Positions 43,604 through 52,911 of a stretch of 64,000 nucleotides of DNA are shown here, piece by piece; the first letter of the stretch is position 1, and the number at the start of each line of letters is the position of its first letter. The DNA comes from Mariniphaga sp. (GTDB lineage Bacteria; Bacteroidota; Bacteroidia; Bacteroidales; Prolixibacteraceae). The notes below the pieces were generated by a model, which ran no database searches, was not told the origin of the DNA, and saw only the letters and a program-made list of their open reading frames with translations. The position numbers were made by a program, and so were the translations under genes. The stretch spans positions 1 to 64,000 of the forward strand of contig JAGXGA010000061.1 of assembly GCA_024636975.1 (NCBI GenBank). The letters are read 5' to 3'.

Positions 43604-44779
43604 TTGGAATTCTTTTATTCGAATCATAAAACATTGATTGATAGCACGCTACCCACCTTACGAAGGGAGCTTGTACATACTATTGACTGGTCGCAGCAAA
43701 TAATCTGCATCAAAGGATTCCGCGGAGTAGGAAAAACCACCTTCATTCTCGACTACCTTAAAGAGAAATTTAATGGTGATGGTACGGTTCTTTATGTCGA
43801 TTTAAATAACTTTTATTTTACAAACCGCACAATTATATCATTTGCCGACGAATTCTTTAAAAGAGGAGGAAAAGTACTCTTTCTCGATCAGATTCAAAAG
43901 TATCCCAACTGGTCGGCCGAATTACGACAATGTTATAACCGCCTTCCAAAGCTGAAAGTAATTTTCACATCATCTCCTGTTTTGCGTATAACAGAAGACA
44001 ACCCCAAACTAAAGGGGTTAGTTAAGGTTAACCATCTTGAAGGATTATCATTTAGGGAATACCTGAATTATATTACTCAAAACCAGTTTCCGGTTTACTC
44101 CTTAAACGATATTTTTGAAAACCATGTAAAAATTGCTCAAAGTATTGTTTCCAAAGTGAGGCCGCTTGCCTATTTTGAAGACTATCTTAAAGATGGAATC
44201 TATCCTTACAGATTTGACACTCCCAGTTTTTATTTAAGCCGGCTTTTAAAACAAATTAACCTGGCACTGGAAATTGATGTGCCTTATATTAACCAGATTG
44301 AGTTAAAATATCTTCCAAAACTAAGAAAACTGTTGTATATCATAGGCTCGGAGACCCCTTTTTCGCCAAATGTGAGTAAATTGGCAGCCGATATTGAAAC
44401 ATCCCGTGCTACAGTTATGAATTATCTGAGGTACCTGAAGAATGCAAAGCTGATTCAGTTGCTTTATTCAAACGGGGATGAAAATGAAATGAAGAAACCG
44501 GATAAAGTGTATATGCACAATACCAACCTGTTGTATGCCATTGCACCAAATAATGTCGATAAAGTAAATTTACGACACACGTTCTTTTATAATCAGGTTG
44601 GCTATAAAACATATTTAAACAGTTCAGCGGCAGCAGATTTTTTAGTTAATAATACATGGCATGTACATGTTGGGGGACATAAAACAGAAGCCCCAAAAGA
44701 TCATTTTGCTGCAGCGGATATGATTGAAACAGGACAGGATAATAAAATACCTTTGTGGCTGTTCGGTTTTTTATATTGA
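43604..44779 (+). CDS. AAA-type ATPase (AAA_14-like, DUF4143 relative)
   Basis: The product is 391 residues, read from a TTG start (MEFFYSNHKTLID). The ATPase core is clear: Walker A GFRGVGKTTFI (about 38-48) and Walker B VLFLDQIQKYPNW (about 97-109), plus an arginine-containing sensor (IFTSSPVLRITEDNPKLKG). It fits the AAA_14 family of cytoplasmic STAND-like ATPases. The C-terminal half has a winged-helix-like segment (DIETSRATVMNYLRYLKNAKLI) and lacks a complete DUF4143 nuclease core. Such proteins are abundant in Bacteroidota with unclear function. It is flanked by rho and nifJ, which gives no hint of its job. Confidence 0.78.
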   Translation: MEFFYSNHKTLIDSTLPTLRRELVHTIDWSQQIICIKGFRGVGKTTFILDYLKEKFNGDGTVLYVDLNNFYFTNRTIISFADEFFKRGGKVLFLDQIQKYPNWSAELRQCYNRLPKLKVIFTSSPVLRITEDNPKLKGLVKVNHLEGLSFREYLNYITQNQFPVYSLNDIFENHVKIAQSIVSKVRPLAYFEDYLKDGIYPYRFDTPSFYLSRLLKQINLALEIDVPYINQIELKYLPKLRKLLYIIGSETPFSPNVSKLAADIETSRATVMNYLRYLKNAKLIQLLYSNGDENEMKKPDKVYMHNTNLLYAIAPNNVDKVNLRHTFFYNQVGYKTYLNSSAAADFLVNNTWHVHVGGHKTEAPKDHFAAADMIETGQDNKIPLWLFGFLY

Positions 44780-44824
44780 AAACAATTAGAAAAAACATTT
44801 ATTAATAGATAAACAAGAACAAAA

Positions 44825-47800
44825 ATGGCAAAACAAAAAAAATTCATCACGTGTGACGGTAATTACGCTGCCTCGCATATTAGCTATATGTTTAGCGAAG
44901 TGGCCTGTATTTATCCGATTACACCATCATCGACCATGGCGGAATATGTTGACGAATGGGCAGCATTTGGAAAAAAGAATATGTTTAACCGCCCTGTCCG
45001 CCTGGCAGAAATGCAAAGTGAGGGAGGCGCTGCCGGAGCTGTACACGGGTCATTGCAGGCAGGTGCATTAACAACCACATATACTGCTTCACAGGGATTG
45101 TTACTGATGATTCCAAACATGTATAAAATTGCCGGGGAATTGCTTCCGACGGTATTCCATGTCAGTGCCCGTGCGATAGCCGGTCACGCATTATCAATTT
45201 TCGGAGACCACAGTGATATTTATGCTGCACGTCAAACAGGATTTGCAATGATAGCTGCCGGTTCGGTGCAGGAAGAAATGGATCTGGCTGGTGTTGCTCA
45301 TTTGGCAACCCTGAAGGCAAGGGTTCCTTTCCTGGCGTTCTTCGATGGGTTCAGGACTTCACACGAAGTACAAAAGGTGGAAGCCATGCAAATGGAAGAT
45401 ATTGTTCCGTTGATTGACCAGGATGCATTGCAGGAATTCCGCAACAGAGCTTTGAATCCTGAGCATCCTGTTACAAGAGGAACTGCCCAAAACCCCGATA
45501 TTTTCTTTCAGGCTAAAGAATCTGCAAACAGATATTACCATGCTGTTCCCGATATCGTAGCTCATTACATGAAGGAAATCTCGGAAATTACAGGACGTGA
45601 TTATCAACCGTTCGACTATTACGGAGATCCGGAAGCTGAAAATATAATCATTGCCATGGGTTCAGTTACTGAAACCATTAAAGAAACAATCGATTTCCTG
45701 ACAGCACAAGGTAAAAAAGTGGGAATGGTGGCCGTTCATTTGTTCCGTCCGTTCTCAATAAAATACTTCATGCAGGCGCTTCCAAAAAATGTAAAACGCA
45801 TAGCCGTACTCGATAGGGCAAAAGAACCGGGAGCTGCCGGCGAACCGCTCTATCTCGATATAAAAGCCAATTTCTACGGAAAGGAAAATGCACCTTTAAT
45901 TGTTGGAGGACGTTACGGATTGGGGTCTAAAGACACCACTCCTTCACAAATTCTTTCGGTTTATGAGAACCTTGAAATGAATGAACCCAAAAACGACTTT
46001 ACCATCGGTATCGTCGATGATGTTACATTCAAATCACTGCCGCTGAAAGATGAAATTGACATTACACCAAAAGGAACTTACCAGGCAAAATTCTACGGGC
46101 TAGGCTCCGATGGAACTGTAGGTGCCAATAAAAACTCTATTAAAATTATTGGCGATTCAACCGATAAATTCTGCCAGGGTTATTTCCAGTACGACTCAAA
46201 AAAATCGGGCGGTTTTACCTGTTCTCATCTGCGTTTTGGTGATAAGCCTATCCGCTCGACTTACCTGGTTACCACACCCGACTTTGTAGCCTGCCATGTT
46301 CCGGCCTACATCAACCTTTACGATGTATTAAAAGGTTTGAAAAAAGGAGGATCTTTCCTGTTGAACTCAATTTGGGATGAAGAGGAAACAAAAAGGAGGC
46401 TTCCTGACCACATGAAAAAGTATTTAGCAAAAAATGAGATTAAATTCTATATTATTAATGGGACCAAGCTGGGAGATGATATTGGATTAGGCTCCAGGAC
46501 CAACACCATTATGCAGTCGGCCTTCTTTAAAATTACCGGGGTAATTCCTTTCGAAATGGCGGTGGATGAAATGAAGAAAGCCATTGTTAAAACGTACGGC
46601 AGAAAAGGCGAAAAAGTGATAAACATGAACTTTGCTGCAGTTGAAGCCGGAGGTAAAAATGTTCATAAGGTTGAAATTCCTGCTGAATGGAAAAACATTG
46701 AAGTAAGTGAAGTCAATGGTATAGATAAGCGTCCGGAATACATTGTTAAAGTTGTAGATGTAATAAATGCACAAAGGGGTGACGACCTTCCTGTTTCTAC
46801 ATTTGTTGGTGCAGAAGACGGAACCTTCCAGTTGGGAACGGCTGCGTATGAAAAACGTGGTATTGCTGTAACCGTTCCGGAATGGCAAACTGAAAACTGC
46901 ATACAGTGTAATCAGTGTGCGTATGTTTGTCCGCATGCTGCTATCCGGCCCTTCCTGTTAACTGATGAAGAAGTTGCGGCAGCACCTGAAGGCACCGAAA
47001 CCAGGGTGGCTACACCTTCTAAAATGTATAATGGATTAAACTACCGAATACAGGTAACCGTGCTCGATTGTACAGGTTGTGGTAACTGTGTTGAGGTTTG
47101 TCCGGCCAAAGAGAAAGCACTTGTAATGGAGCCGCTGGATAGTCAACGTGATGAAATACCACGCTGGGATTACATGGTAAATAAGGTTGCATTAAAAGAG
47201 AAGATAGTAGATAAAAGCAAATCGGTTAAGAATTCACAATTTGCCCAACCTCTTTTTGAATTCTCTGGTGCATGTGCAGGCTGTGGAGAAACACCTTACA
47301 TCAAGCTGATTACACAGTTGTATGGTGAACGCATGATGATTGCCAATGCTACGGGTTGTTCGTCCATCTTTGGTGGATCGGCACCTTCAACTCCTTATTG
47401 CAAAAACAGCGATTCAGGACATGGTCCGGCATGGGCTAACTCCTTATTTGAAGACAATGCTGAATACGGTTTTGGATTTAATGAAGGAGTATCTGCTCAA
47501 CGCAACAGGATAGCCGATCTGATGACTAATGCTTTGAAGAATGGTGCTACTGATGCTGAAAAAGAAGCTTTCAGCCATTGGCTCGAGAATAAAAACAACG
47601 GTGAAACATCAGCTGATGCTTCTGCCAAAGTTTTAAATGCAATTGCAAACAGCACTAGTACATATGCCAAAGAGATTACCCAATTGAAGCAATATTTGGT
47701 GAAAAAATCAATCTGGATATTTGGTGGCGACGGCTGGGCTTATGACATTGGCTTTGGTGGTCTCGACCATGTAATGGCAAGCGGTGAAGATGTAAATGTA

Positions 47801-48385
47801 CTGGTACTTGACACCGAGATTTATTCAAATACCGGCGGACAGTCATCCAAATCAACTCCTGTAGGTGCAGTTGCAAAATTTGCCGCCTCAGGTAAGAAAA
47901 TCCGCAAAAAAGACCTCGGCGCCATGATGATGACATACGGTTATGTATATGTTGCACAGGTTGCGATGGGATCAAACCAGGCCCAGTACCTGAGAGCACT
48001 GAAAGAAGCAGAATCATATCCTGGCCCATCAATTATTATTGCATATGCACCATGTATCAGCCACGGATTAAGGGCAGGAATGGGCAACACACAGGACGAA
48101 GAAAAACGTGCTGTAGAGTCTGGTTACTGGTCATTGTTCCGTTACAACCCGCTTCTTGAGAATGAAGGTAAAAACCCATTCCAGCTCGATTCAAAAGAGC
48201 CCGACTGGAGTAAATTCCAAACCTTCCTGAATGGTGAGGTACGCTATACATCGTTGAAAAAATCTTTCCCTGCCGAAGCCGACGAATTGTTTGCGGCAGC
48301 AGAAGAAAATGCAAAATGGCGTCACAGCTCATATAAGCGTTTGGCAGCAATGGATTTCTCAAAACCTGAAGCAATTATTGTCTGA
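44825..48385 (+). CDS. nifJ: Pyruvate:ferredoxin (flavodoxin) oxidoreductase
   Basis: The single-chain homodimeric enzyme of 1186 residues oxidises pyruvate to acetyl-CoA, CO2 and reduced ferredoxin. Domains: an N-terminal pyrimidine-binding domain (ITPSSTMAEYVDEW, about 30-45), the CoA/domain II-III region, a domain with two 4Fe-4S motifs, CIQCNQCAYVCPH (from C692) and CTGCGNCVEVCPAK (from C749), and the ThDP region with CAGCGETPY (C817) and GGDGWAYDIGFGG, then DTEIYSNTGGQSSKSTP (about 1000). All clusters' Cys are present. It indicates anaerobic or facultative fermentation with ferredoxin-linked electron flow. It is monocistronic with its own terminator. Confidence 0.97.
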   Translation: MAKQKKFITCDGNYAASHISYMFSEVACIYPITPSSTMAEYVDEWAAFGKKNMFNRPVRLAEMQSEGGAAGAVHGSLQAGALTTTYTASQGLLLMIPNMYKIAGELLPTVFHVSARAIAGHALSIFGDHSDIYAARQTGFAMIAAGSVQEEMDLAGVAHLATLKARVPFLAFFDGFRTSHEVQKVEAMQMEDIVPLIDQDALQEFRNRALNPEHPVTRGTAQNPDIFFQAKESANRYYHAVPDIVAHYMKEISEITGRDYQPFDYYGDPEAENIIIAMGSVTETIKETIDFLTAQGKKVGMVAVHLFRPFSIKYFMQALPKNVKRIAVLDRAKEPGAAGEPLYLDIKANFYGKENAPLIVGGRYGLGSKDTTPSQILSVYENLEMNEPKNDFTIGIVDDVTFKSLPLKDEIDITPKGTYQAKFYGLGSDGTVGANKNSIKIIGDSTDKFCQGYFQYDSKKSGGFTCSHLRFGDKPIRSTYLVTTPDFVACHVPAYINLYDVLKGLKKGGSFLLNSIWDEEETKRRLPDHMKKYLAKNEIKFYIINGTKLGDDIGLGSRTNTIMQSAFFKITGVIPFEMAVDEMKKAIVKTYGRKGEKVINMNFAAVEAGGKNVHKVEIPAEWKNIEVSEVNGIDKRPEYIVKVVDVINAQRGDDLPVSTFVGAEDGTFQLGTAAYEKRGIAVTVPEWQTENCIQCNQCAYVCPHAAIRPFLLTDEEVAAAPEGTETRVATPSKMYNGLNYRIQVTVLDCTGCGNCVEVCPAKEKALVMEPLDSQRDEIPRWDYMVNKVALKEKIVDKSKSVKNSQFAQPLFEFSGACAGCGETPYIKLITQLYGERMMIANATGCSSIFGGSAPSTPYCKNSDSGHGPAWANSLFEDNAEYGFGFNEGVSAQRNRIADLMTNALKNGATDAEKEAFSHWLENKNNGETSADASAKVLNAIANSTSTYAKEITQLKQYLVKKSIWIFGGDGWAYDIGFGGLDHVMASGEDVNVLVLDTEIYSNTGGQSSKSTPVGAVAKFAASGKKIRKKDLGAMMMTYGYVYVAQVAMGSNQAQYLRALKEAESYPGPSIIIAYAPCISHGLRAGMGNTQDEEKRAVESGYWSLFRYNPLLENEGKNPFQLDSKEPDWSKFQTFLNGEVRYTSLKKSFPAEADELFAAAEENAKWRHSSYKRLAAMDFSKPEAIIV

Positions 48386-48422
48386 AAGCAGGCAGAAACA
48401 ACCTGAAGGTTAATAGGAATAT

Positions 48423-48458
48423 AAACAGCCGGTGCAGAATTGTACCGGCTGTTTTTTT
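48423..48458 (+). terminator. Rho-independent terminator of nifJ
   Basis: Arms aaacagccggt (48423-48433) and accggctgttt (48444-48454), loop cagaattgt-like, then a T run. It lies 38 bp after the nifJ stop. Confidence 0.9.
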
Positions 48459-48856
48459 GTTGCTCATTCTGAGTTGGCCTTATTCGGATAATTATTATTA
48501 GACGTCATTGTAAAAGCAATCTTTCATTTACAACAAGTAATTGCAATGCAATGAATTTTCAAATCGTTGACTGCGGCAAAGCTACCCCAAAGACATTACA
48601 GATGCTGTTGCTTCTACCCGATACAATATATGAAGTATTATCGCTCCCATCCGATTCAAAAGCATATGACATTGTCTGCATCTGAAACATATACACACCA
48701 TACCTGGTACATGTAAACGCGAATTTGATACGGACCAGGTATGTACTATGTAAGTATTTTGTATGGTGCCGAAACAGCCGCCTGCTATTCTAACCGTTTT
48801 GGCAGAACTCAATCCAATATTCCTTTATGTAAAGGAAGCGACAACTTGTTTTCCGG
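48459..48856. other. Gene-free spacer with small inverted repeat
   Basis: About 400 bases with no supported gene. The notable feature is the inverted repeat at 48699-48743. The leftward exported methyltransferase gene ends at 48857. Confidence 0.45.
48699..48743. repeat. 10-bp inverted repeat sharing its end with the 23.2-kb palindrome
   Basis: Arms catacctggt (48699-48708) and accaggtatg (48734-48743) are exact inverted copies with a 25-base spacer. The right side reads tttgatacggaccaggtat, close to tttgatacggccaaggtat at the right end of the 138-bp palindrome (23279-23297). This suggests a related small element. Confidence 0.6.
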
Positions 48857-49666
48857 TCATTCAAGGGTGGCATTCCATTTTTCTATTACAGGGTTACTTC
48901 CCTTCCGCACCTGGACAGTGCCTGTAATGTTCTTACCATCGATCCGACCGCTGAAAACATAGCTGTTTCCATTTGACGGATTCACAGCAGAGAAGCTGAT
49001 CCGTTCACCGGAAAGTATGTTGTCGTGGGTTTTCAAAGCTGTATTACCTGACTTAACATCTACCTCAATTTCCTGGAATTGTTGCTTTACCAACATCGAG
49101 AAATTACTTCCATCGGTTTTCCACTTCCAATTTCCCTCTGCCTGAGCCGGAATAACCCAATAGAAAACATCGCTGTAACCTTCTTTAAGATGCTTATCAG
49201 GCTTCCAGTCTTCCATATCGAAATCGTGGGATACAAGCCGTGTGCCCGGCCTAAGCTTTTCAAGAAGATGCGGGCGAAGTTTCATGTTCACGGAATTCAG
49301 CAAATACATTGTAACCACACTGGCCCTGCTAAAATCGGTTGTGAATATATTATCTTCAATAAACAGAACTTTATTTTCCACACCGGCCTTCGCTGCATTT
49401 TCCCTTGCCTCACTGATTCGTTTGGGATTAATATCAATGCCATGCCCCACAGCTCCGCGTTTTGCTGCTGCAATAACGATACGGCCATCACCTGATCCCA
49501 GGTCAATTAAATAATCACCTGGTCCGGCATTGACCACGTCAAGCATTATATCAACCACCTCTTCCGAAGTTGGAACATAAGGAACATCTAAATTCTGGGC
49601 ATTCAACTCAAGCAGCGGAAAGGATAATAACATCAGGATGCATGCTAAAAAACGGTTCCATTTCAT
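48857..49666 (-). CDS. Exported SAM-dependent methyltransferase-like protein
   Basis: The chosen start at 49666 (MKWNRFLACILMLLSFPLLE) gives 269 residues with a clear signal peptide; the frame extends to 49735, but the extra 23 residues precede the signal. The mature part is a class I methyltransferase fold: motif I LIDLGSGDGRIVIAA (about 75-89), then HGIDINPKRI, ENKVLFIEDNIF and TMYLLNSVNMKLRPHL. The C-terminal 90 residues form a beta-rich addition ending VQVRKGSNPVIEKW. The periplasm lacks S-adenosylmethionine in ordinary models, so an exported enzyme is odd. It might bind another ligand, or the signal could be uncleaved. A TAnnTTTG motif lies about 100 bp upstream. Confidence 0.8.
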   Translation of the reverse strand: MKWNRFLACILMLLSFPLLELNAQNLDVPYVPTSEEVVDIMLDVVNAGPGDYLIDLGSGDGRIVIAAAKRGAVGHGIDINPKRISEARENAAKAGVENKVLFIEDNIFTTDFSRASVVTMYLLNSVNMKLRPHLLEKLRPGTRLVSHDFDMEDWKPDKHLKEGYSDVFYWVIPAQAEGNWKWKTDGSNFSMLVKQQFQEIEVDVKSGNTALKTHDNILSGERISFSAVNPSNGNSYVFSGRIDGKNITGTVQVRKGSNPVIEKWNATLE

Positions 49667-49735
49667 AACCCTGGACCGCAAATCAACATTCTCAGAAGCA
49701 GACCGGAAACCATTAAATACGGCATAAGCTTTCAT

Positions 49736-50052
49736 AGTATAAATTTTAGTTATTATTGCAAGTATACCAAATTTACAACTTTATTGTGAACAATGGTTAC
49801 AGCCTGTATCTGAACTTTATTGAAAATAAATAAAAAAAGACGGTTTAAACCGACTTGGATGCATTAGTCACGGAGTTTAAACTGTTATGGTAATAAAAAA
49901 TTATTTTCATAAAAAGCGGGAGCCATTCAAGGAATAACAAGCTGTTTTCAGGAAAGGACATCAAGGTCAATTAAGGACCTTAAAAGTTTCACTCACAGAA
50001 CTTATCGCTTTTGAGTGAGATAAACTTCCGTTCCAGTGTGGGTATCTTTGGG
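49736..50052. other. Gene-free spacer between methyltransferase and tRNA-Thr
   Basis: About 317 bases without a gene. It holds the candidate promoter at 49768-49775 and a perfect 12-base palindrome cggtttaaaccg at 49841-49852, with a similar tttaaac word nearby. Nothing else is recognised. Confidence 0.45.
49768..49775 (-). promoter_or_regulatory. Bacteroidota -7 motif upstream of exported methyltransferase
   Basis: The minus strand reads taaatttg, matching TAnnTTTG. A TTG lies only 15 bp further upstream, shorter than the usual 19-21 spacing, so this is tentative. Confidence 0.33.
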
Positions 50053-50125
50053 AGCCACTTGTGAGACTTGAACTCACGACCTGCTCATTACGAATGAGCT
50101 GCTCTGCCAACTGAGCTAAAGTGGC
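50053..50125 (-). tRNA. tRNA-Thr(CGT)
   Basis: The minus strand from 50125 folds as a complete 73-base tRNA: acceptor GCCACTT/AAGTGGC, D arm, anticodon stem GCTCA/TGAGC with loop TTCGTAA (anticodon CGT, reading ACG), T arm with TTCAAGT loop, and discriminator T. CCA is not encoded. It lies 9 bp downstream of the end of the leftward sugar isomerase-like gene. Confidence 0.95.
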
Positions 50126-50134
50126 ATAAAAAAT

Positions 50135-51031
50135 TTACAATTTTGCCTGCGCGCGTGATATCATTTCCTGCCACACCTTCCGTTGTTCTTTAAGGGCTGC
50201 AACCTTATCGGCCGGATCAGTTCGGCATTCCAAAAGAATCCAACCATCATAGTTCATGGCAACGAACATGTCCATCAATTTCTGATATGGATAATCTCCT
50301 TCATTTAATTCACGAACGTGACAGATATCGCCAAAACGATCTTTTACAAGATTGAAATTGTACTTAAGGCCTTCTCCGTCCAGATCCTGTTCATTGCAAT
50401 TCCAGCAAACGGTAGAGCCATTGTTGGTAACGTAATCCATAATTGTTTTAATATTAGGCAGTTGCTGAGTTCCGTTGCCATGCACTTCCAGCCTTATTTC
50501 CTGCCCCATATCCAATGCATAATCACCCAGTTCATCAAGAGCCCTGCCTATTTGCTCCAGGGTTTTTTCTTTCGGAATACCCTCATGGAATTGATTAGGT
50601 TTGACTTTCACCCCTGAGCCGCCTATGTCTTTACTTAATTGCAGCCAGGCTTTGGTTGTTTCAATTGATTGCTTAAGCCTTTCAGCATCGGGCCAGTCAT
50701 ATTGCTCATTCGTACCCATGCCTATAATTTCCACCGGGCTTCCGGCAAATTGTTTTTTTACTTCTCTTCGTTCGGCGTTAGTTAAATCAAGTGTAACATC
50801 ATGGGCATGTTCCACCCGCAATTCAACACCATTAATACCGGCAGCAGAGCAATTCTTAATAATTGTTGGAATATCCCAATCTTTTGCCCACAGGTAGGTT
50901 ACAAGACCCAGGTTCATTTTTGACCCGGGAATTACTTTTGAACCTGCCAGCAGAGTTCCGGGGATTAAAGCAGCCCCCGTTACTGCAGACAAGTTCTTAA
51001 TAAAATTTCTTCTTGTTTGATTCCAATACAT
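50135..51031 (-). CDS. Exported sugar phosphate isomerase/epimerase-like TIM barrel
   Basis: The product is 298 residues. The N-terminus has twin arginines (QTRRNFIKNL) before a hydrophobic stretch ending in LLAGSKV, which is a Tat-type signal, so the protein is likely exported folded. The rest is a xylose-isomerase-like TIM barrel (AP_endonuc_2 fold): GINGVELRVEHAHD (first glutamate about 77), IGMGTNEQYDWPD, LEVHGNG (about 182) and WILLECRTDP near the C-terminus. The metal-ligand Glu, His and Asp pattern is present. Such secreted epimerases are often part of sugar catabolism clusters, but no partner lies here. It is single-gene, ending next to tRNA-Thr. Confidence 0.83.
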   Translation of the reverse strand: MYWNQTRRNFIKNLSAVTGAALIPGTLLAGSKVIPGSKMNLGLVTYLWAKDWDIPTIIKNCSAAGINGVELRVEHAHDVTLDLTNAERREVKKQFAGSPVEIIGMGTNEQYDWPDAERLKQSIETTKAWLQLSKDIGGSGVKVKPNQFHEGIPKEKTLEQIGRALDELGDYALDMGQEIRLEVHGNGTQQLPNIKTIMDYVTNNGSTVCWNCNEQDLDGEGLKYNFNLVKDRFGDICHVRELNEGDYPYQKLMDMFVAMNYDGWILLECRTDPADKVAALKEQRKVWQEMISRAQAKL

Positions 51032-51120
51032 ATCTTATAATTTAGTTCCAATTAAGTTTTAAAGATATCAATATGATATTTATGCAGCAATAACCACAAT
51101 CAAATTCTCAGAGATTTTTT

Positions 51121-51128
51121 TACTTTTG
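51121..51128 (+). promoter_or_regulatory. Bacteroidota -7 motif upstream of cyclophilin
   Basis: The motif tacttttg fits TAnnTTTG and lies 22 bp before the ATG at 51151, giving a short leader. No clear -33 element is seen. Confidence 0.4.
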
Positions 51129-51150
51129 CGCCATATTTAATTAAAATGAG

Positions 51151-51597
51151 ATGACACAGACTACGAAAGCAATCATTTATACCCTTAAAGGTGAAATGAA
51201 AGTTGAATTTTATGATGAAGATGCCCCCGGAACAGTGGCTAATTTTGTAAAACTTTCGAAAGAAGGTTATTATAATGGGCTTACTTTCCATAGGGTAATA
51301 CCCAACTTTGTTATCCAGGGTGGATGCCCTAACGGCACCGGTGCCGGAGGACCAGGGTACTCTATTCCTTGCGAAACAAACGGCAACAATCAATATCACG
51401 ACCGCGGAGTATTATCGATGGCACATGCCGGACGCAACACCGGTGGTTCCCAATTTTTCATTTGTCATAACCGTGATAATACAAAACACCTCGACAGACA
51501 TCATACCTGTTTTGGTAAAGTTGTGGAAGGTCTTGATGTTATTGATGCCATCAGGGCCGGCGACATCATCGAAAAGATAGAAATAACAGAAGGATAA
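51151..51597 (+). CDS. Peptidyl-prolyl cis-trans isomerase, cyclophilin type
   Basis: The product is 148 residues, one complete cyclophilin domain without signal peptide, so cytoplasmic. The core includes [15 protein letters not shown] (catalytic Arg about 50) and [19 protein letters not shown] (about 87-105), with [12 protein letters not shown]. It accelerates proline isomerisation in folding proteins. It is monocistronic with a short leader. The absence of a signal separates it from periplasmic family members. Confidence 0.93.
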   Translation: MTQTTKAIIYTLKGEMKVEFYDEDAPGTVANFVKLSKEGYYNGLTFHRVIPNFVIQGGCPNGTGAGGPGYSIPCETNGNNQYHDRGVLSMAHAGRNTGGSQFFICHNRDNTKHLDRHHTCFGKVVEGLDVIDAIRAGDIIEKIEITEG

Positions 51598-51691
51598 AGC
51601 CTGTAATTTCTACCATTTACTAACCTACATATAAAAATATTCTGCAAATTTGTGGGTACAGGCAGAACAAATCTGCATTAAAGGGCTGCAA

Positions 51692-52402
51692 ATGACGACA
51701 GAATATTACTCATTTACCGAACTTACTATTTTACATTCAGACATTGAAGAATTATTGGGGTTTGAGCCGGGGCAATCCCCGGCTCCTTTCCCTGAATTAG
51801 TTGAGAATGGTCTGAAACTGGCGCCTGCCTGCTGCCAGATAGTAGGAGGCTACAGGATTTTTGAAAATTTCTCAGTTGATCCCGTTGCTGAAACATTCAA
51901 AATCAATGACCAGTTATTCTCTCCGGGCAAAACAGTAACTACCCAGTTAAAAAAAGCCACAAAGGCTGCACTTTTCGCATGTACTGCCGGGCCAGGCATT
52001 TCAGAGTTTGCCAGAAAAAAATCGGCCGAAGGGGATGAACTATTGTCCTATGTACTTGATGTTATCGGATCGGTTATAGTAGATAAAGCTGCTACGCTTT
52101 TGCAGAGAAAGATTATTGAAGAAGTTTCAGTTTCAGGATATAGCATAACTGATTCCTTTTCGCCAGGGTATTGCACATGGAGTGTAGCCGAACAACAGAA
52201 GCTGTTCAGCCTTCTTCCGGAAGGATTCTGCAACATTTACCTTTCCAAATCTTCGTTAATGCACCCTGTTAAATCAGCAAGCGGAATTACAGGAATTGGA
52301 TATGGTTGTCAACAAACTGGTTATCAATGCAATTGGTGCAATGATCTGAACTGTATTTATGGAAAAATCAGGCGTCATAAAAAAGCCAAAAAAAAGCTTT
52401 AA
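51692..52402 (+). CDS. Stand-alone methionine-synthase B12-reactivation-like protein with Cys-rich tail
   Basis: The chosen ATG at 51692 (MTTEYYSFTELTI) gives 236 residues; the frame opens upstream at 51650 from a GTG. Most of it resembles the PF02965 activation domain of MetH: SPGYCTWSVAEQQKLFSLLPEG (about 152-173, shown in part) followed by LSKSSLMHPVKSASGITG, a motif that binds S-adenosylmethionine and reductively reactivates the cobalamin. The tail has four cysteines (YGCQQ, QCNWCNDLNC), suited to bind zinc or an iron-sulfur cluster. It has no barrel or cobalamin domain. It may reactivate a separate corrinoid protein, as known for stand-alone activators (RamA-type is iron-sulfur based). 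Its partner is not in the window. Confidence 0.74.
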   Translation: MTTEYYSFTELTILHSDIEELLGFEPGQSPAPFPELVENGLKLAPACCQIVGGYRIFENFSVDPVAETFKINDQLFSPGKTVTTQLKKATKAALFACTAGPGISEFARKKSAEGDELLSYVLDVIGSVIVDKAATLLQRKIIEEVSVSGYSITDSFSPGYCTWSVAEQQKLFSLLPEGFCNIYLSKSSLMHPVKSASGITGIGYGCQQTGYQCNWCNDLNCIYGKIRRHKKAKKKL

Positions 52403-52535
52403 TCTGTTGCAAATATCAAATGGATACTATTTATTTGCTAAGATTAAAATGAATAAAGAAATATACCGTAGCGGAATTTATGATGTTCAAACTTCATGAC
52501 AAATAACATTCAGAACAAATTAAAAAAAAGTAATT

Positions 52536-52892
52536 ATGGCACCTAACAAACCAAAAGTTATAAAAGATTACAATAAGCTCGACAAGGATTTACAGGAACA
52601 AATAAAACTGGTATACTCCGACGGGTTTGCTGACCACCTTATCCATTTTTTCGATAAAAACGGAATAAAAGTAACTGCATTGCCTTTTGAAACAGAAGAC
52701 AAGTATTACATGCTACGGATGACCGAGAACGAAGCGATACGTATTGTTGATGAAGATGAAGACTTTGATGAAGATGGCTTCCTAAAAGATGAAGTAAAAC
52801 AGGATTATGAGGATAAATATGCCGATCTTGATCATGTAGCCGACCAGATTTCTTTTGATGATGAGGATGAATCAGACGATGATGACGACTAG
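52536..52892 (+). CDS. Hypothetical acidic protein
   Basis: The product is 118 residues, cytoplasmic, with a very acidic C-terminal tail (about 98-118, with EDESDDDDD). The first 75 residues form a small alpha/beta domain (LDKDLQEQIKLVYSDGFADHLI, in part, then GIKVTALPFETEDKYYMLRM). It converges on GatB/YqeY with 19 bp between. Proteins of this sort are widely conserved in Bacteroidota next to the dcw cluster, but I do not know their function. Confidence 0.66.
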   Translation: MAPNKPKVIKDYNKLDKDLQEQIKLVYSDGFADHLIHFFDKNGIKVTALPFETEDKYYMLRMTENEAIRIVDEDEDFDEDGFLKDEVKQDYEDKYADLDHVADQISFDDEDESDDDDD

Positions 52893-52911
52893 GAGAAGCG
52901 GCTAAAACAAC

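Noticed and set aside
49841-49852. The 12-base palindrome cggtttaaaccg as an operator.
   Set aside because: It is perfect but short, and no regulator gene or second site supports it.
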